DNA of 64,000 nt from Onthomorpha sp937906975 (GTDB taxonomy: Bacteria; Bacteroidota; Bacteroidia; Bacteroidales; P3): positions 15,487 to 79,486 of the forward strand of contig JAZLDH010000002.1 in the NCBI GenBank assembly GCA_045614605.1, read 5' to 3'. The notes beneath the pieces were generated by a model, which worked only from the letters and a program-made list of their open reading frames with translations, was not told the DNA's origin and did not search any database. The position numbers were made by a program, and so were the translations under genes. This document shows, piece after piece, positions 17,997-27,659 of the stretch (within the stretch, counting starts at the first letter, position 1; every line of letters begins with the position of its first letter).

Positions 17997-19151
17997 ATGA
18001 ACAACACAAATAATAAGAAAGTATTTAATCAAGATAGAAAAGATAAGGGAATTTCAAATATAAAGTTAGGTATATCACAAGGAGACATAAACGGAATTGG
18101 TTATGAGGTGATGTTGAAATGTTTTTCTGATAACAGAATGTTTGATTTCTGTACACCTATTCTTTATGGTTCGTCAAAAATAGCATCATATCATAAGAAA
18201 TTAATAAATGCTACTGATTTTCCTTTTGTAAATATACGTTCTGTTGAACAAGCTGAACCAAATAAATTCAATATTCTTAATATCATTCAAGAAGAAGTAA
18301 AAATTGATATAGGACAAGCAACAGAAATCGGTGGAAAGTTAGCTGCAATGAGTTTAGATACGGCTTGTAGAGATTTGATGAATGGAAAAATTGATGCACT
18401 TGTAACAAACCCTATCAATAAAAAGAATATTCAAAGCGAAAAGTTTAACTTCCCAGGACATACTGAGTATCTTACAAAAATATTTGGCGTAGATGAGAGT
18501 TTGATGATAATGACTTGTGGTAATTTACACATAGGCATTATGACAAATCACCTATCTCTTGCTCAAGTTCCACAAGTTATTACAAAGGATTTAATATTGC
18601 GAAAACTAAAGGTAATGAATGATTCTTTGAAAAGGGATTTTGGAATTAGAATGCCAAAGATTGCTGTTTTAGCTCTTAATCCTCATGCGGGAGATAGAGG
18701 ATTAATCGGAGAGGAAGACGATGCTGTGATTGCTCCTGCTATACAAGAGGCTTTTGATAAAGGCATTTTAGCATTTGGTCCTTATCCTGCTGATGGTTTC
18801 TTCGGAAATGGAACTATGAAAAACTTTGATGGTGTTATGGCTCTTTATCATGACCAAGGTTTAATACCATTTAAACTTATGAGTTTTACAGAAGGAGTTA
18901 ATTTCACTGCGGGATTACCTTTTGTTAGAACATCTCCTGCTCACGGAACTGCATACGAAATTGCTGGAAAGAACATTGCTTCTGCTGATAGCTTTAGAAA
19001 TGCGGTTTTCTTGGCTTTGGATATTACCAAAAACAGAAGAGAATATGACGAACTTACATCTAACACATTGGAAAGAGTAAGTAGAGAAAATATTGTCGAG
19101 GAAGACATCACAATGGAATTAGAAAAAGATTATAATGAACCAACAATCTAA
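17997..19151 (+). CDS. pdxA: 4-hydroxythreonine-4-phosphate dehydrogenase
   Basis: NAD-dependent enzyme of the DXP-dependent pyridoxal phosphate pathway. The 384-residue protein has the start motif KLGISQGDINGIGYEV, the NPINKK segment, and three metal-binding histidine sites (FPGHTEYL, LYHDQGLIP, SPAHGTAYE). It also has the PHAGDRGLIGEED and GPYPADGFF loops. A basic, Asn-rich stretch of about 20 residues precedes the catalytic domain. The last 17 bp overlap the start of ligA in another frame. Confidence 0.95.
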   Translation: MNNTNNKKVFNQDRKDKGISNIKLGISQGDINGIGYEVMLKCFSDNRMFDFCTPILYGSSKIASYHKKLINATDFPFVNIRSVEQAEPNKFNILNIIQEEVKIDIGQATEIGGKLAAMSLDTACRDLMNGKIDALVTNPINKKNIQSEKFNFPGHTEYLTKIFGVDESLMIMTCGNLHIGIMTNHLSLAQVPQVITKDLILRKLKVMNDSLKRDFGIRMPKIAVLALNPHAGDRGLIGEEDDAVIAPAIQEAFDKGILAFGPYPADGFFGNGTMKNFDGVMALYHDQGLIPFKLMSFTEGVNFTAGLPFVRTSPAHGTAYEIAGKNIASADSFRNAVFLALDITKNRREYDELTSNTLERVSRENIVEEDITMELEKDYNEPTI

Positions 19152-21180
19152 TCTTGTTCAAAGTAGAATAGAAGAATTGCGAAGACTGCTCAATAGATAT
19201 AATTATGAATATTATGTCTTAGACGCTTCTACCATAGAGGATAGGCAATTTGATATTCTAATGAAAGAATTAGAGGAATTGGAAAGGCAATATCCCGAAT
19301 TTCAGTCGCCAAATTCTCCAACCCAACGCGTAGGTGGACAGGTGAGTAAAGGATTTGTTCAAGCCGAACATTCATTTCCTATGCTTTCTCTAACAAATAC
19401 CTATTCCAAAGAGGAATTGATGGATTTTGTTAGCAGAACTGCTCAAGCCTTGCAAGGAGAAGAATTAGAATGGGTTTGTGAACTGAAATACGATGGCGTT
19501 GCCATTAGTTTATTGTATGAAGATGGAAAATTTATTAGGGCATTAACAAGAGGAGATGGCCAAAAAGGAGATGATGTGAGCGAGAATATAAAAACAATAA
19601 AGTCAATTCCATTAGAACTTTATGGCGAAAACCTACCTCCACGCTTTGAAATCAGAGGAGAAGTCATCTTTCCACACAAAGCTTTTGAAGAATTTAATCT
19701 CAAAAGAATAGAAACAGGAGAAGAGCCCTTTGCAAACCCACGAAATGCTGCCTCAGGAAGTATAAAACTCTTAGACTCCAAAGAAGTAGCACAAAGAAAA
19801 TTAGAATGTTTCCTTTACTACATAATAGGAGAAGGAATAGAAGAAAACTTACACTATAAACGCTTGCAACAAGCACGCTCTTGGAACTTCAATACTCCTA
19901 AATACATCGCTATTGCCAAAGGAATAGAGGAAATAATGGAGTTTATAAATTATTGGGACACAGAACGAGGAAATCTACCCTTTGACATAGATGGAATAGT
20001 CATTAAATTAAATGACACAAATCAATGGGAAAAACTTGGAGCAACCGCAAAAAGTCCTCGTTGGGCAACAGCTTACAAATTCAAAGCCGAGCAAGCAAAA
20101 AGCAAACTCTTAGAAATAGAATATCAAGTCGGAAGAACAGGAGTTGTAACCCCTGTTGCAGTTTTTGAACCCGTAAGACTTGCAGGTACAATCGTAAAAA
20201 GAGCAAGCCTTCACAATGCGGAGCAAATTCAAAAGTTAGACTTAAGAGAAGAAGACATAGTAATTGTAGAAAAAGGTGGAGAGATAATTCCAAAAATAGT
20301 AGGAGTGGAAAGAGAAAATGAAGAAAAAAAATCCAAACCTATTGCCTTTTTAGAGAATTGTCCTATTTGCGGAGCTCAACTTGTAAAAGAAGAAGGAGAA
20401 GCCGCACACTACTGTCCTAATTACAATCACTGCCCACCACAAATCTTAGGAAGATTTCAACATTTCGTTTCAAAAAAAGCAATGAACATAGATACGCTTG
20501 GAGCAGAGCGTATAAAAATGTTATTTTCTGCAGGTTTGATAAAAGATTTCTATTCATTCTACTGCTTAAAGCAAGAAGACCTAATAGGATTAGCCTCATT
20601 TGAACAAGAAAACAAAGCAAGCATACAAGAAAAAGGGGCAAAAAACATAATACAAGCCATAGAAAAATCAAAAGAAGTAGAATTTGCAAAAGTATTATAC
20701 GCTTTGGGGATAAGATATGTAGGAGAAGTAACAGCAAAACGTTTAGCAAATACTTTTAAAAACATAGAATCTTTATCAAAGGCAACAAAAGAAGAATTGC
20801 TATCGGTAGAAGACGTAGGCGAAAGAATAGCGAACTCACTTTTAGACTATTTTTCCAATCAAGATAATTTAGACTTGATAAATAATCTAAAAGAAGCAGG
20901 CTTGCAATTTGAAATAAAAGAAAGCCAAAAAGCAAGTACAAAACTTTCAAACTTGAGTTTTGTAATCAGTGGCAGGTTTACAAATTTTTCAAGAGATGGT
21001 TTGAAAAAACTAATAGAAGAAAACTCAGGAAAAATACTAAGTAGCGTATCCTCAAAGACAGATTACCTAATTTGTGGCGAAAACACAGGGCCACAAAAAA
21101 GGAAACAAGCCGAGAAATTTGGCGTAAAAATGTTAGAAGAACAAGAATTTATTGACAAACTTAATATAGGAGACTTTTAA
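19135..21180 (+). CDS. ligA: NAD-dependent DNA ligase
   Basis: Seals nicks in replication and repair. The 681-residue protein is full length: N-terminal Ia domain (NYEYYVLDA, NSPTQRVGG), adenylation domain with the KYDG nucleophile in CELKYDGVAIS (about residue 116), OB fold with YQVGRTGVVTPVA, and a four-cysteine zinc finger (CPICG then CPNYNHC, about residues 407-430). Helix-hairpin-helix repeats follow, with a C-terminal BRCT domain (about 600-680, LSNLSFVISGRF). It starts inside pdxA and ends one base before the mtaB start. Confidence 0.97.
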   Translation: MNQQSNLVQSRIEELRRLLNRYNYEYYVLDASTIEDRQFDILMKELEELERQYPEFQSPNSPTQRVGGQVSKGFVQAEHSFPMLSLTNTYSKEELMDFVSRTAQALQGEELEWVCELKYDGVAISLLYEDGKFIRALTRGDGQKGDDVSENIKTIKSIPLELYGENLPPRFEIRGEVIFPHKAFEEFNLKRIETGEEPFANPRNAASGSIKLLDSKEVAQRKLECFLYYIIGEGIEENLHYKRLQQARSWNFNTPKYIAIAKGIEEIMEFINYWDTERGNLPFDIDGIVIKLNDTNQWEKLGATAKSPRWATAYKFKAEQAKSKLLEIEYQVGRTGVVTPVAVFEPVRLAGTIVKRASLHNAEQIQKLDLREEDIVIVEKGGEIIPKIVGVERENEEKKSKPIAFLENCPICGAQLVKEEGEAAHYCPNYNHCPPQILGRFQHFVSKKAMNIDTLGAERIKMLFSAGLIKDFYSFYCLKQEDLIGLASFEQENKASIQEKGAKNIIQAIEKSKEVEFAKVLYALGIRYVGEVTAKRLANTFKNIESLSKATKEELLSVEDVGERIANSLLDYFSNQDNLDLINNLKEAGLQFEIKESQKASTKLSNLSFVISGRFTNFSRDGLKKLIEENSGKILSSVSSKTDYLICGENTGPQKRKQAEKFGVKMLEEQEFIDKLNIGDF

Positions 21181-21181
21181 T

Positions 21182-22465
21182 TTGGCAACTATTGCATTTC
21201 ATACCTTAGGCTGTAAACTTAACTTTGCTGAAAGCTCCGACCTTGCAAGGAGATTCTCTGTACATGGCTACAATCAAGTTGATTTTAAGCAAAAGGCTGA
21301 TGTCTATGTATTGAATACCTGCACTGTTACTCAAATTGCAGAAAAGAAATGTCGCAATGCCATTCGCCAAGCACACACACTAAATCCAAATGCAATAATA
21401 GCCGTAATCGGTTGCTTTTCACAGTTAAATCCAGAAGCAATAGAAGCAATAGAAGGCGTAGATATAATCTTAGGAAACGATGACAAACACAAATTAGTCG
21501 ATTATGTACTAAACCACAACAAGACAAACACCCCTTCAAACAAAGTATTTGACATCTCTCGCCTAAAAACATTCTACACTTCCTATTCCTCAGATGACAG
21601 AACACGCTCATTCCTAAAAGTACAAGATGGTTGCGATTATTTTTGTACCTATTGCGCCATTCCACACGCAAGAGGAAGAAGCCGAAACGAAGACATAGAA
21701 ACCATAGTTAGCTGTGCAAAAGAATTAGCCAAAGAAGGCAAAAAAGAAGTAGTGCTTACAGGAGTAAACATTGGAGATTTTGGAAAAAGTACCAATGAAA
21801 CCTTCTTAGAACTCATAAAACGCCTTGATGAAATAGAACAAATCCAACGATATAGAATATCAAGCATAGAGCCAAACCTTATAACAGAAGAAATAATCGA
21901 CTTTTGTGCAAAATCAAGAGCCTTTTTACCACATTTTCACATACCATTACAATCAGCAGACAATAAAATCCTAAAACTAATGCACAGAAAATATGAACGA
22001 GAGCTATTTGCACAAAGAGTAAACTATATAAAAGAAAAAATGCCTCACGCATTTGTTGCAGCCGATGTAATAGTTGGCTTTCCACAAGAGACAAAAGAAG
22101 ATTTCCTTTCAACATATCAATTCATTGAATCCTTACCATTAGCCTTCCTTCACGTGTTTACCTATTCGGAGCGTCCGAATACAATCGCCGCAAAGATGGA
22201 AGGAAAAGTGCCGATTTCAGAACGCAGAGAAAGAAGCAAAGAATTACAAAAATTATCCATAGAAAAGAAAAACTTTTTCTATGAAAACAATCAAGGATAC
22301 AAAGGAAAAATCCTGTGGGAATCAGACAACGAAAACGGAATGATGTTTGGCTTTTCAGAAAACTACATAAGAGTAGGTAGAAAGTTTGAAGAAAAATACA
22401 TCAATCAAATAACAGAAGAAGAATTAACGCAATTAGACACAAGCAAACAATATTTTAAATTATAA
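21182..22465 (+). CDS. mtaB: tRNA N6-threonylcarbamoyladenosine(37) C2-methylthiotransferase
   Basis: Radical-SAM enzyme that converts t6A37 to ms2t6A37 in tRNAs reading ANN codons. The N-terminal MTTase domain reads FHTLGCKLNFAES with cluster cysteines at the expected places (GCKLN, NTCTVT, GCF). The radical SAM motif is CDYFCTYC near residue 150, followed by a TRAM-type tail. The gene uses a TTG start, one base after the ligA stop; an AGGAG about 12 bp upstream within ligA supports it and no ATG or GTG is near. It is the paralogue of rimO encoded at 28.1-29.4 kb. Confidence 0.93.
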   Translation: MATIAFHTLGCKLNFAESSDLARRFSVHGYNQVDFKQKADVYVLNTCTVTQIAEKKCRNAIRQAHTLNPNAIIAVIGCFSQLNPEAIEAIEGVDIILGNDDKHKLVDYVLNHNKTNTPSNKVFDISRLKTFYTSYSSDDRTRSFLKVQDGCDYFCTYCAIPHARGRSRNEDIETIVSCAKELAKEGKKEVVLTGVNIGDFGKSTNETFLELIKRLDEIEQIQRYRISSIEPNLITEEIIDFCAKSRAFLPHFHIPLQSADNKILKLMHRKYERELFAQRVNYIKEKMPHAFVAADVIVGFPQETKEDFLSTYQFIESLPLAFLHVFTYSERPNTIAAKMEGKVPISERRERSKELQKLSIEKKNFFYENNQGYKGKILWESDNENGMMFGFSENYIRVGRKFEEKYINQITEEELTQLDTSKQYFKL

Positions 22466-22469
22466 AGAA

Positions 22470-23159
22470 ATGAGAAAAATATTATTACTCTTAGTAACCA
22501 TAATTGGTTTAAGCTCATGCAAATCAATAGAACCAGAGGTATTTGCACCAGATTATCAAAACGTAAGCCTATTACCACGCTTAACAGCCTGGATAGACCA
22601 ACCATCATTTGAAAACGCCTACGGAGCAAACTCCTATTCAGTAAAAGTATCAGATGATTTAAGAAACCCATACGGCTTGACAGAAACCCCATACGGAAAA
22701 GGTGTTTTTGAAATCACAGAAAAGACAAAACTTTACACAGCCGAAAAAAGAATACAAGATGCTGCCACAGTATTTGTAAATGAAGTAACACAAAATATTT
22801 CAGACCCAACAACAAAACGACAAGGCAATATCGTGTTAAGAGCAGGAGCGATATACAACAAAAATAACTACAAATGGTCATGGCTAAGTGGCTTTACCTT
22901 TGGTGTACTCAATCTTTTCGGAATGCCATTTTGCACAAACACAACCGAACTTGAAGTAATCGTAGAAATATATGATGCAAGAAACAACTTAGTTGCCAAA
23001 TTTAACGAAAGAGGTTACGCAAAAGAAGAAATGGCCTTTTACCATGGCTACTATGAGTTTCAAAGAAGAGCAGCAACCCTTGCATTGCAAGATGGATTAA
23101 TGAAGATAAAAGAATTAATTGAAAAAGATGCTCAGGTAATCAAAGCAAAACTAAGATAA
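22470..23159 (+). CDS. Predicted lipoprotein of unknown function
   Basis: Not recognised beyond its export signal. A 16-residue signal ends at the lipobox LSSC (Cys17), so the protein should be lipid-anchored, probably in the outer membrane. The 229-residue sequence has a central hydrophobic stretch (WLSGFTFGVLNLFGMPF, about 137-153) and a beta-rich, then helical, C-terminus. It begins 4 bp after mtaB and precedes a PorP-family gene and an OmpA-like gene, so it may take part in the same envelope assembly; that is inference from position only. Confidence 0.7.
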   Translation: MRKILLLLVTIIGLSSCKSIEPEVFAPDYQNVSLLPRLTAWIDQPSFENAYGANSYSVKVSDDLRNPYGLTETPYGKGVFEITEKTKLYTAEKRIQDAATVFVNEVTQNISDPTTKRQGNIVLRAGAIYNKNNYKWSWLSGFTFGVLNLFGMPFCTNTTELEVIVEIYDARNNLVAKFNERGYAKEEMAFYHGYYEFQRRAATLALQDGLMKIKELIEKDAQVIKAKLR

Positions 23160-23181
23160 TATTTCCAAAACAATACTTAAT

Positions 23182-24189
23182 GTGAATAGGAATTATGTTC
23201 TATGCCTTGTACTCTTTACACTAATCGCACTTTCAACCAAAGGGCAAGACATACACTTTTCCTCAATCAAAGCAAACGACATGTATTTTAACCCAGCAAA
23301 AACAGCATTCTTTGCAACCGATTTTCAAATTGCGACAACATATCGCAATCAATGGCAAAGCGTTTCCACAAACGGTTACAATACAAGCCTATTCACAGCC
23401 GAAGCACGCCTATTCAAAAGCAAAAGATACAAACACTCCTTTGGAATAGGCGTAGGCTTTATGAGAGATGTAGCAGGCACGCTAAACTTCGGACAAAGAC
23501 AACTCTTTATGAGTCTATCCTACAACAAACAAATCTCAAAACACAACAATCAATTCATATCCTTAGGCTTTCAATTTGCAAACACCTATTGGTCATACGA
23601 TGCCACAGATGCCGACTTTGGACAAGAGCAAGCAGATTGGGAAGGGCTTTATCTATCAAATCTTTCACACAAAGACCTATCCTTAGGCGTGCATTGGCAA
23701 ATAGAGCCAGCAGAGTTACAAACCCTAACAGCAGGAATAGCCTCATTTCACCTAAACACACCCATGCTATCCTTTATAAGCCAAGATAATTTTTATCAAA
23801 TAAAACTACAACCACGCCACCTTGCATACATAAACTATCAATTCCCAACAACCGAGCTCACAACCCTACAACTACACTCGCATGCCAATTTTCAAAACGA
23901 CAATTATGAAATCATAATAGGCGGAGAATGCACAGTAGATATGTCAAGAACAATATTTGACCAAAACAACATAGGAGCAGGTCTTTACTATCGTTCAAAC
24001 GATGCACTAATACTTGTTTTAACCTATCAATTCAACTCACTCAAAGCAGGCATATCCTACGATGTAAACATATCTGGTCTTTCGCAAGTCTCACACACTT
24101 ACGGCGGATTGGAATTATATATTAGTTATGGATTAAATAAATATTCGTATAACAAAAAAATAAAAACAATACCATGTCCAACATTTTAA
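23182..24189 (+). CDS. PorP/SprF-family type IX secretion membrane protein
   Basis: Outer-membrane barrel of the PorP/SprF family, which supports type IX secretion. The GTG start at 23182 gives a clean signal peptide (residues 1-20, ending STKGQ). The mature start DIHFSSIKANDMYFNPAKT and the YRNQWQSV segment are family hallmarks, and the protein ends in CPTF, as does the second PorP at 48.4 kb (CPSF). The last 16 bp overlap the start of an OmpA/PD40 gene, an association typical of T9SS accessory pairs. It may serve a particular subset of cargo rather than the core translocon. Confidence 0.88.
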   Translation: MNRNYVLCLVLFTLIALSTKGQDIHFSSIKANDMYFNPAKTAFFATDFQIATTYRNQWQSVSTNGYNTSLFTAEARLFKSKRYKHSFGIGVGFMRDVAGTLNFGQRQLFMSLSYNKQISKHNNQFISLGFQFANTYWSYDATDADFGQEQADWEGLYLSNLSHKDLSLGVHWQIEPAELQTLTAGIASFHLNTPMLSFISQDNFYQIKLQPRHLAYINYQFPTTELTTLQLHSHANFQNDNYEIIIGGECTVDMSRTIFDQNNIGAGLYYRSNDALILVLTYQFNSLKAGISYDVNISGLSQVSHTYGGLELYISYGLNKYSYNKKIKTIPCPTF

Positions 24190-26126
24190 GAAACCTAATC
24201 TTGCTGATAGTTTTCTCAGCGGGATTAACAGCAACAGAAGTAAACGCACAAGAAAAGTATGCAAAAGCATACGAAGAAAAAGGAGACAAAGCCTTTTCAA
24301 ATGGAAAATATCAAGAAGCTATGGAGAATTACAATATGGGTAAGAAATTTATCCTAAATCCATTGCACCTTAACTACAAAATTGCCGAAGTTTATAGAAT
24401 GCAAAAAGACTATGACAAAGCAGAATATTGGTTTCAAAAAGTATTGATAGAATGCGATACTTTGAATGTAAACGCTACATTTCCGTACCTATACCTTCAC
24501 CTTGCAGAAGTCGCAAAATGCAACGGCAACATCGTACAAGCACAACACTTTCTAAACACATGCCTATTAGATTGTCCAGACATAAACATTAGAAAACAAG
24601 CAAAACAAGAATTAGAAACACTTCGTTGGATATTTGACAACGAAACACCAGAAGAAAACACCAGCGTTGTAAATTTAGGTAACAATGTAAACAACAAATT
24701 CTCACAAAGCAACACCTTTATCCTAAGAGATAGCGTTCTTTACTTTACAAACCCAATCTATAAAGAAGAACAAGAAGACGGAGAGGTGTTCTACTCCGAC
24801 ATTTACAACCAAATCTTCTTCTCCTACATAGACGAAGACTTCTACACCCCAGCAACACTAATGGAAATAGGAGGAGTAAACAACCCAAAACAAAACATTT
24901 CCAACTTTTTCTTTGACACAATAACCAATACCATTTACTTCACTCGCTCAACCTTTAAAAACAACGAAGAAGTCAGCCAAATCTATTTCACACAATTTAG
25001 CAACAACAAATGGAGCAGTCCAAAAGTTGTAAAACAAGCCTATGACAAAAAATCTTCTAACACTTCCCCAATCATAGTACGCAACGAAGCAGGCGAAACC
25101 TATCTATACTTCTCCTCAAACAGAGCAGGAGGATTTGGAGGCTATGACCTATGGTATGTAAACCTTATAAACATAGACGCAACCCCAGTAAACTTAGGAA
25201 ATGTCATAAACACAAAAGGCGATGAAGTAACACCACACTATTGTGATGATGAAGCAATGCTATATTTCAGCTCAAACTACCACAAAGGCTTTGGAGGCTT
25301 TGACATTTTCCGAAGCGAAGGAGCATTGAACCGTTGGACAACACCCGAAAACCTACTACAACCAATCAACTCCCCAGCAAACGACCTATACCCATTTGTA
25401 AACATAAGCGGAGAACAAGGCTACTTTACCTCAAACCGTAAGAGCGAAAACAATAAAGAAAACAAAACATGTTGCAACGACCTATATCGTTGGGACAAAC
25501 ACCTACCAAAAGTACCAACACAACAAGTAGTAGAACAAAAAGTAAAATTCAACCCCGTATTTGACCTTCCTATAGCATTGTATTTCCACAATGACGAACC
25601 AAACCCAAGAAGCACATCTCCAACAACCGATAAATCATATCAAGAATGTTACAAAGAATACAGATTGCTAACAAATCAATACAAAGCCAACGTAACAAAA
25701 GGATTAGCCGATAGCTTAGAAGGACCAGCACTTGAAAAAATGGATAACTTCTTTAAAGAAAAAATCGACAAAGGAATGATAAAATTAGACCTTTTAGCAG
25801 AATACCTTTTGGAACAAGCACACTTAGGAAAGCAAATCACACTTCACGTAAGAGGATACGCCTCTGCACTTCACGAAACAGAGTACAATCACATCTTATC
25901 AGAAAGAAGAATAGTTAGTTTAGAGAACTATTTGAAAATATGGCAAAACGGACGCTTACAACCATACTTTGAAAGCGGAAGAATAGCCATTGAAAGAATG
26001 CCTGTTGGAAAACTTGAAAGCAAATCAGTCAATCCAACCACCATGGCAGAAAGACGCCAATCAATCTTCACACTCCAATCCATGGAAGACAGAAGAATAG
26101 AGATTAGAGTAGTGAATGTAAAATAA
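24174..26126 (+). CDS. TPR-PD40-OmpA-like envelope protein (PorE/SprE-type accessory)
   Basis: Exported peptidoglycan- or T9SS-associated protein. A signal peptide (residues 1-25, ending VNAQ) is followed by TPR-like helices (about 28-150) and a PD40 beta-propeller with repeated LYFSSN..GGFGGYDLW-type blades (about 165-430). The C-terminal domain (about 480-650) is recognisable as OmpA-like by HVRGYAS, NHILSERR and RRIEIRVV, although the classic NxxLSxxRA motif is degenerate. Its start overlaps the upstream PorP gene, so the two products are likely made in equal amounts and act together. A bidirectional terminator follows. Confidence 0.82.
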   Translation: MSNILRNLILLIVFSAGLTATEVNAQEKYAKAYEEKGDKAFSNGKYQEAMENYNMGKKFILNPLHLNYKIAEVYRMQKDYDKAEYWFQKVLIECDTLNVNATFPYLYLHLAEVAKCNGNIVQAQHFLNTCLLDCPDINIRKQAKQELETLRWIFDNETPEENTSVVNLGNNVNNKFSQSNTFILRDSVLYFTNPIYKEEQEDGEVFYSDIYNQIFFSYIDEDFYTPATLMEIGGVNNPKQNISNFFFDTITNTIYFTRSTFKNNEEVSQIYFTQFSNNKWSSPKVVKQAYDKKSSNTSPIIVRNEAGETYLYFSSNRAGGFGGYDLWYVNLINIDATPVNLGNVINTKGDEVTPHYCDDEAMLYFSSNYHKGFGGFDIFRSEGALNRWTTPENLLQPINSPANDLYPFVNISGEQGYFTSNRKSENNKENKTCCNDLYRWDKHLPKVPTQQVVEQKVKFNPVFDLPIALYFHNDEPNPRSTSPTTDKSYQECYKEYRLLTNQYKANVTKGLADSLEGPALEKMDNFFKEKIDKGMIKLDLLAEYLLEQAHLGKQITLHVRGYASALHETEYNHILSERRIVSLENYLKIWQNGRLQPYFESGRIAIERMPVGKLESKSVNPTTMAERRQSIFTLQSMEDRRIEIRVVNVK

Positions 26127-26130
26127 TAAG

Positions 26131-26165
26131 CAACAAAAAAAGCAACCATTTCGGTTGCTTTTTTT
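26131..26165 (+). terminator. Terminator after the OmpA-like gene, shared with the convergent Fic gene
   Basis: Stem AAAAAAAGCAACC (26135-26147) with GGTTGCTTTTTT (26153-26164). It is bidirectional and lies between two convergent genes. A nearly identical copy stands at 27622-27659, beyond the other end of the Fic gene. Confidence 0.9.
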
Positions 26166-26172
26166 CTTTGTT

Positions 26173-27519
26173 TTATTCTATTTCTTTATCGTCTTGTAAA
26201 TATCGTTTATAAATTTGCACAACATTTTGCCCTATAAAGTTTACAAACGAGTCTATTTGATTTTGCGATAAAGTTTGATTGTATTTTAGCGATTCTGTTT
26301 TAACATTACCAACACCAAGTGAAATAAAAATTTCATAATTACGCTCATAAAACCTATATCCAACACTTATTTCCATATCGTATTCAGGAAGGTTTTCTGA
26401 TATTTGAATTATAATTTCAGCATTTACATCATTAGCAAAATTATCATCAAGTTTTTCTTTAAACCTTTCAATAGTAAAATATACTATACCACCATTAATT
26501 CCACAAACTTCTATTTTAAAAAACATATCCTTAAAAGGAGTAAGCGATTCAATGATTTTATCATTTAACATAAAAAGATTTTCTTTTAATGCTTTATTGA
26601 CTAATTCATTTGTTTTAGAAGGCGATGACTGTACTTTTTTAGATAATATTTTTAACTTTTTCTTCCAATCATCTTCCTCATCAATATTTACTCCCTTAGC
26701 AGCTTTTATACGCATTATTAAAGCACGCTCCATGCACTTTTCCATACATTCAACAAAGGGTTGAATTTGTTCTATTTCTGCCTTTGCTCCATCGGAAGGT
26801 ATTAAACCCACAACAGTATCGCAACGATTAAGAGCAGAAAGATAATTTTCTTTTTCATCGCTACGGATAATAATCATAGGGTAACCTTTTTGCAAAAGAA
26901 TATAATTCACAAGCAAACGAGCAATACGACCATTTCCATCTTCAAAAGGGTGAATACGAATATAACGATAATGAAATAATGAAGCAAGTTCAATAGCAGA
27001 CAAAGTTCCTTTACTGGAAGTTTCATTATACCACTTAACCAAATCATTCATTAAAGCAGGTGTTTCTTCCGGTGAAGCATATTCAAATAATTCTCCTGTA
27101 ACAGTTCTAACAGAATTCGGACGTGTTTTATATTGCCCTGCATGAACAGTATAAGAAACAATGCTTCCATCTTTTTGTTCTTTTCTTACGGTATAATCTT
27201 CACGTATTAAAGTTTTATGGAGAGTCTTTATAAAATATTCAGTAAGAGTACGTTCAGAGTCATTTGCTTCTTCTTGCATCATTTTAAGACCAACATTGTG
27301 TGCTTTCATTTCTTCCAAGTCTTGCATCTTAGCATCGCTATCAACCTTGCCGAACATTAAAAGCAATTCTGTTTGTCCATAAGTTAAAGTATTACCTTCA
27401 ATATGATTAGAGTTATAATTAAACTCTAACATAAATTTTTGATTTATTCTATTTTGTATTTCTTCCGATATAGGTTGTAATGATTTCCATTCATTATATA
27501 ATTCATGTATTTTTTTCAT
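26173..27519 (-). CDS. Fic/DOC-family protein (AMP transferase type) with N-terminal self-inhibitory motif
   Basis: Predicted to transfer AMP or a related nucleotide moiety to a protein target. The Fic active-site motif HPFEDGNGRIAR spans residues 190-201 with catalytic His190. The N-terminal inhibitory motif (S/T)xxxE(G/N) is visible as SNHIEG at 37-42, placing it among Fic proteins whose inhibitory helix is N-terminal to the Fic core in the same chain. The flap segment (TVHAGQYKTRPNSV) fits the family. About 190 further residues at the C-terminus are not recognised. No antitoxin gene adjoins it. It has its own consensus promoter and is bracketed by two near-identical terminators, as if it arrived as a cassette. 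Confidence 0.9.
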   Translation of the reverse strand: MKKIHELYNEWKSLQPISEEIQNRINQKFMLEFNYNSNHIEGNTLTYGQTELLLMFGKVDSDAKMQDLEEMKAHNVGLKMMQEEANDSERTLTEYFIKTLHKTLIREDYTVRKEQKDGSIVSYTVHAGQYKTRPNSVRTVTGELFEYASPEETPALMNDLVKWYNETSSKGTLSAIELASLFHYRYIRIHPFEDGNGRIARLLVNYILLQKGYPMIIIRSDEKENYLSALNRCDTVVGLIPSDGAKAEIEQIQPFVECMEKCMERALIMRIKAAKGVNIDEEDDWKKKLKILSKKVQSSPSKTNELVNKALKENLFMLNDKIIESLTPFKDMFFKIEVCGINGGIVYFTIERFKEKLDDNFANDVNAEIIIQISENLPEYDMEISVGYRFYERNYEIFISLGVGNVKTESLKYNQTLSQNQIDSFVNFIGQNVVQIYKRYLQDDKEIE

Positions 27520-27560
27520 AATTCTATTTTGAAAAATCCAATTTATGACAAACGTTCTGC

Positions 27561-27591
27561 AAATTTACTGTTTTATTTCACATAAGCAAAA
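27561..27591 (-). promoter_or_regulatory. Promoter of the Fic gene
   Basis: Minus strand: TTTTG (complement at 27588-27591), 19 bp spacer, TAAATTTG (27561-27568), 41 bp before the start codon. A full consensus match. Confidence 0.8.
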
Positions 27592-27621
27592 CATTTCTAC
27601 AACTAATCTATGTTTCATTAA

Positions 27622-27659
27622 CAACAAAAAAAGCAACCAATTTCGGTTGCTTTTTTTTT
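27622..27659. terminator. Second copy of the AGCAACC/GGTTGCT terminator hairpin
   Basis: Shares with 26131-26165 the block CAACAAAAAAAGCAACCA, then TTTCGGTTGC and the T-run, with a single extra A in the loop. No gene ends here in the plus direction; it lies upstream of the Fic promoter, where a terminator has no obvious job. Confidence 0.8.
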
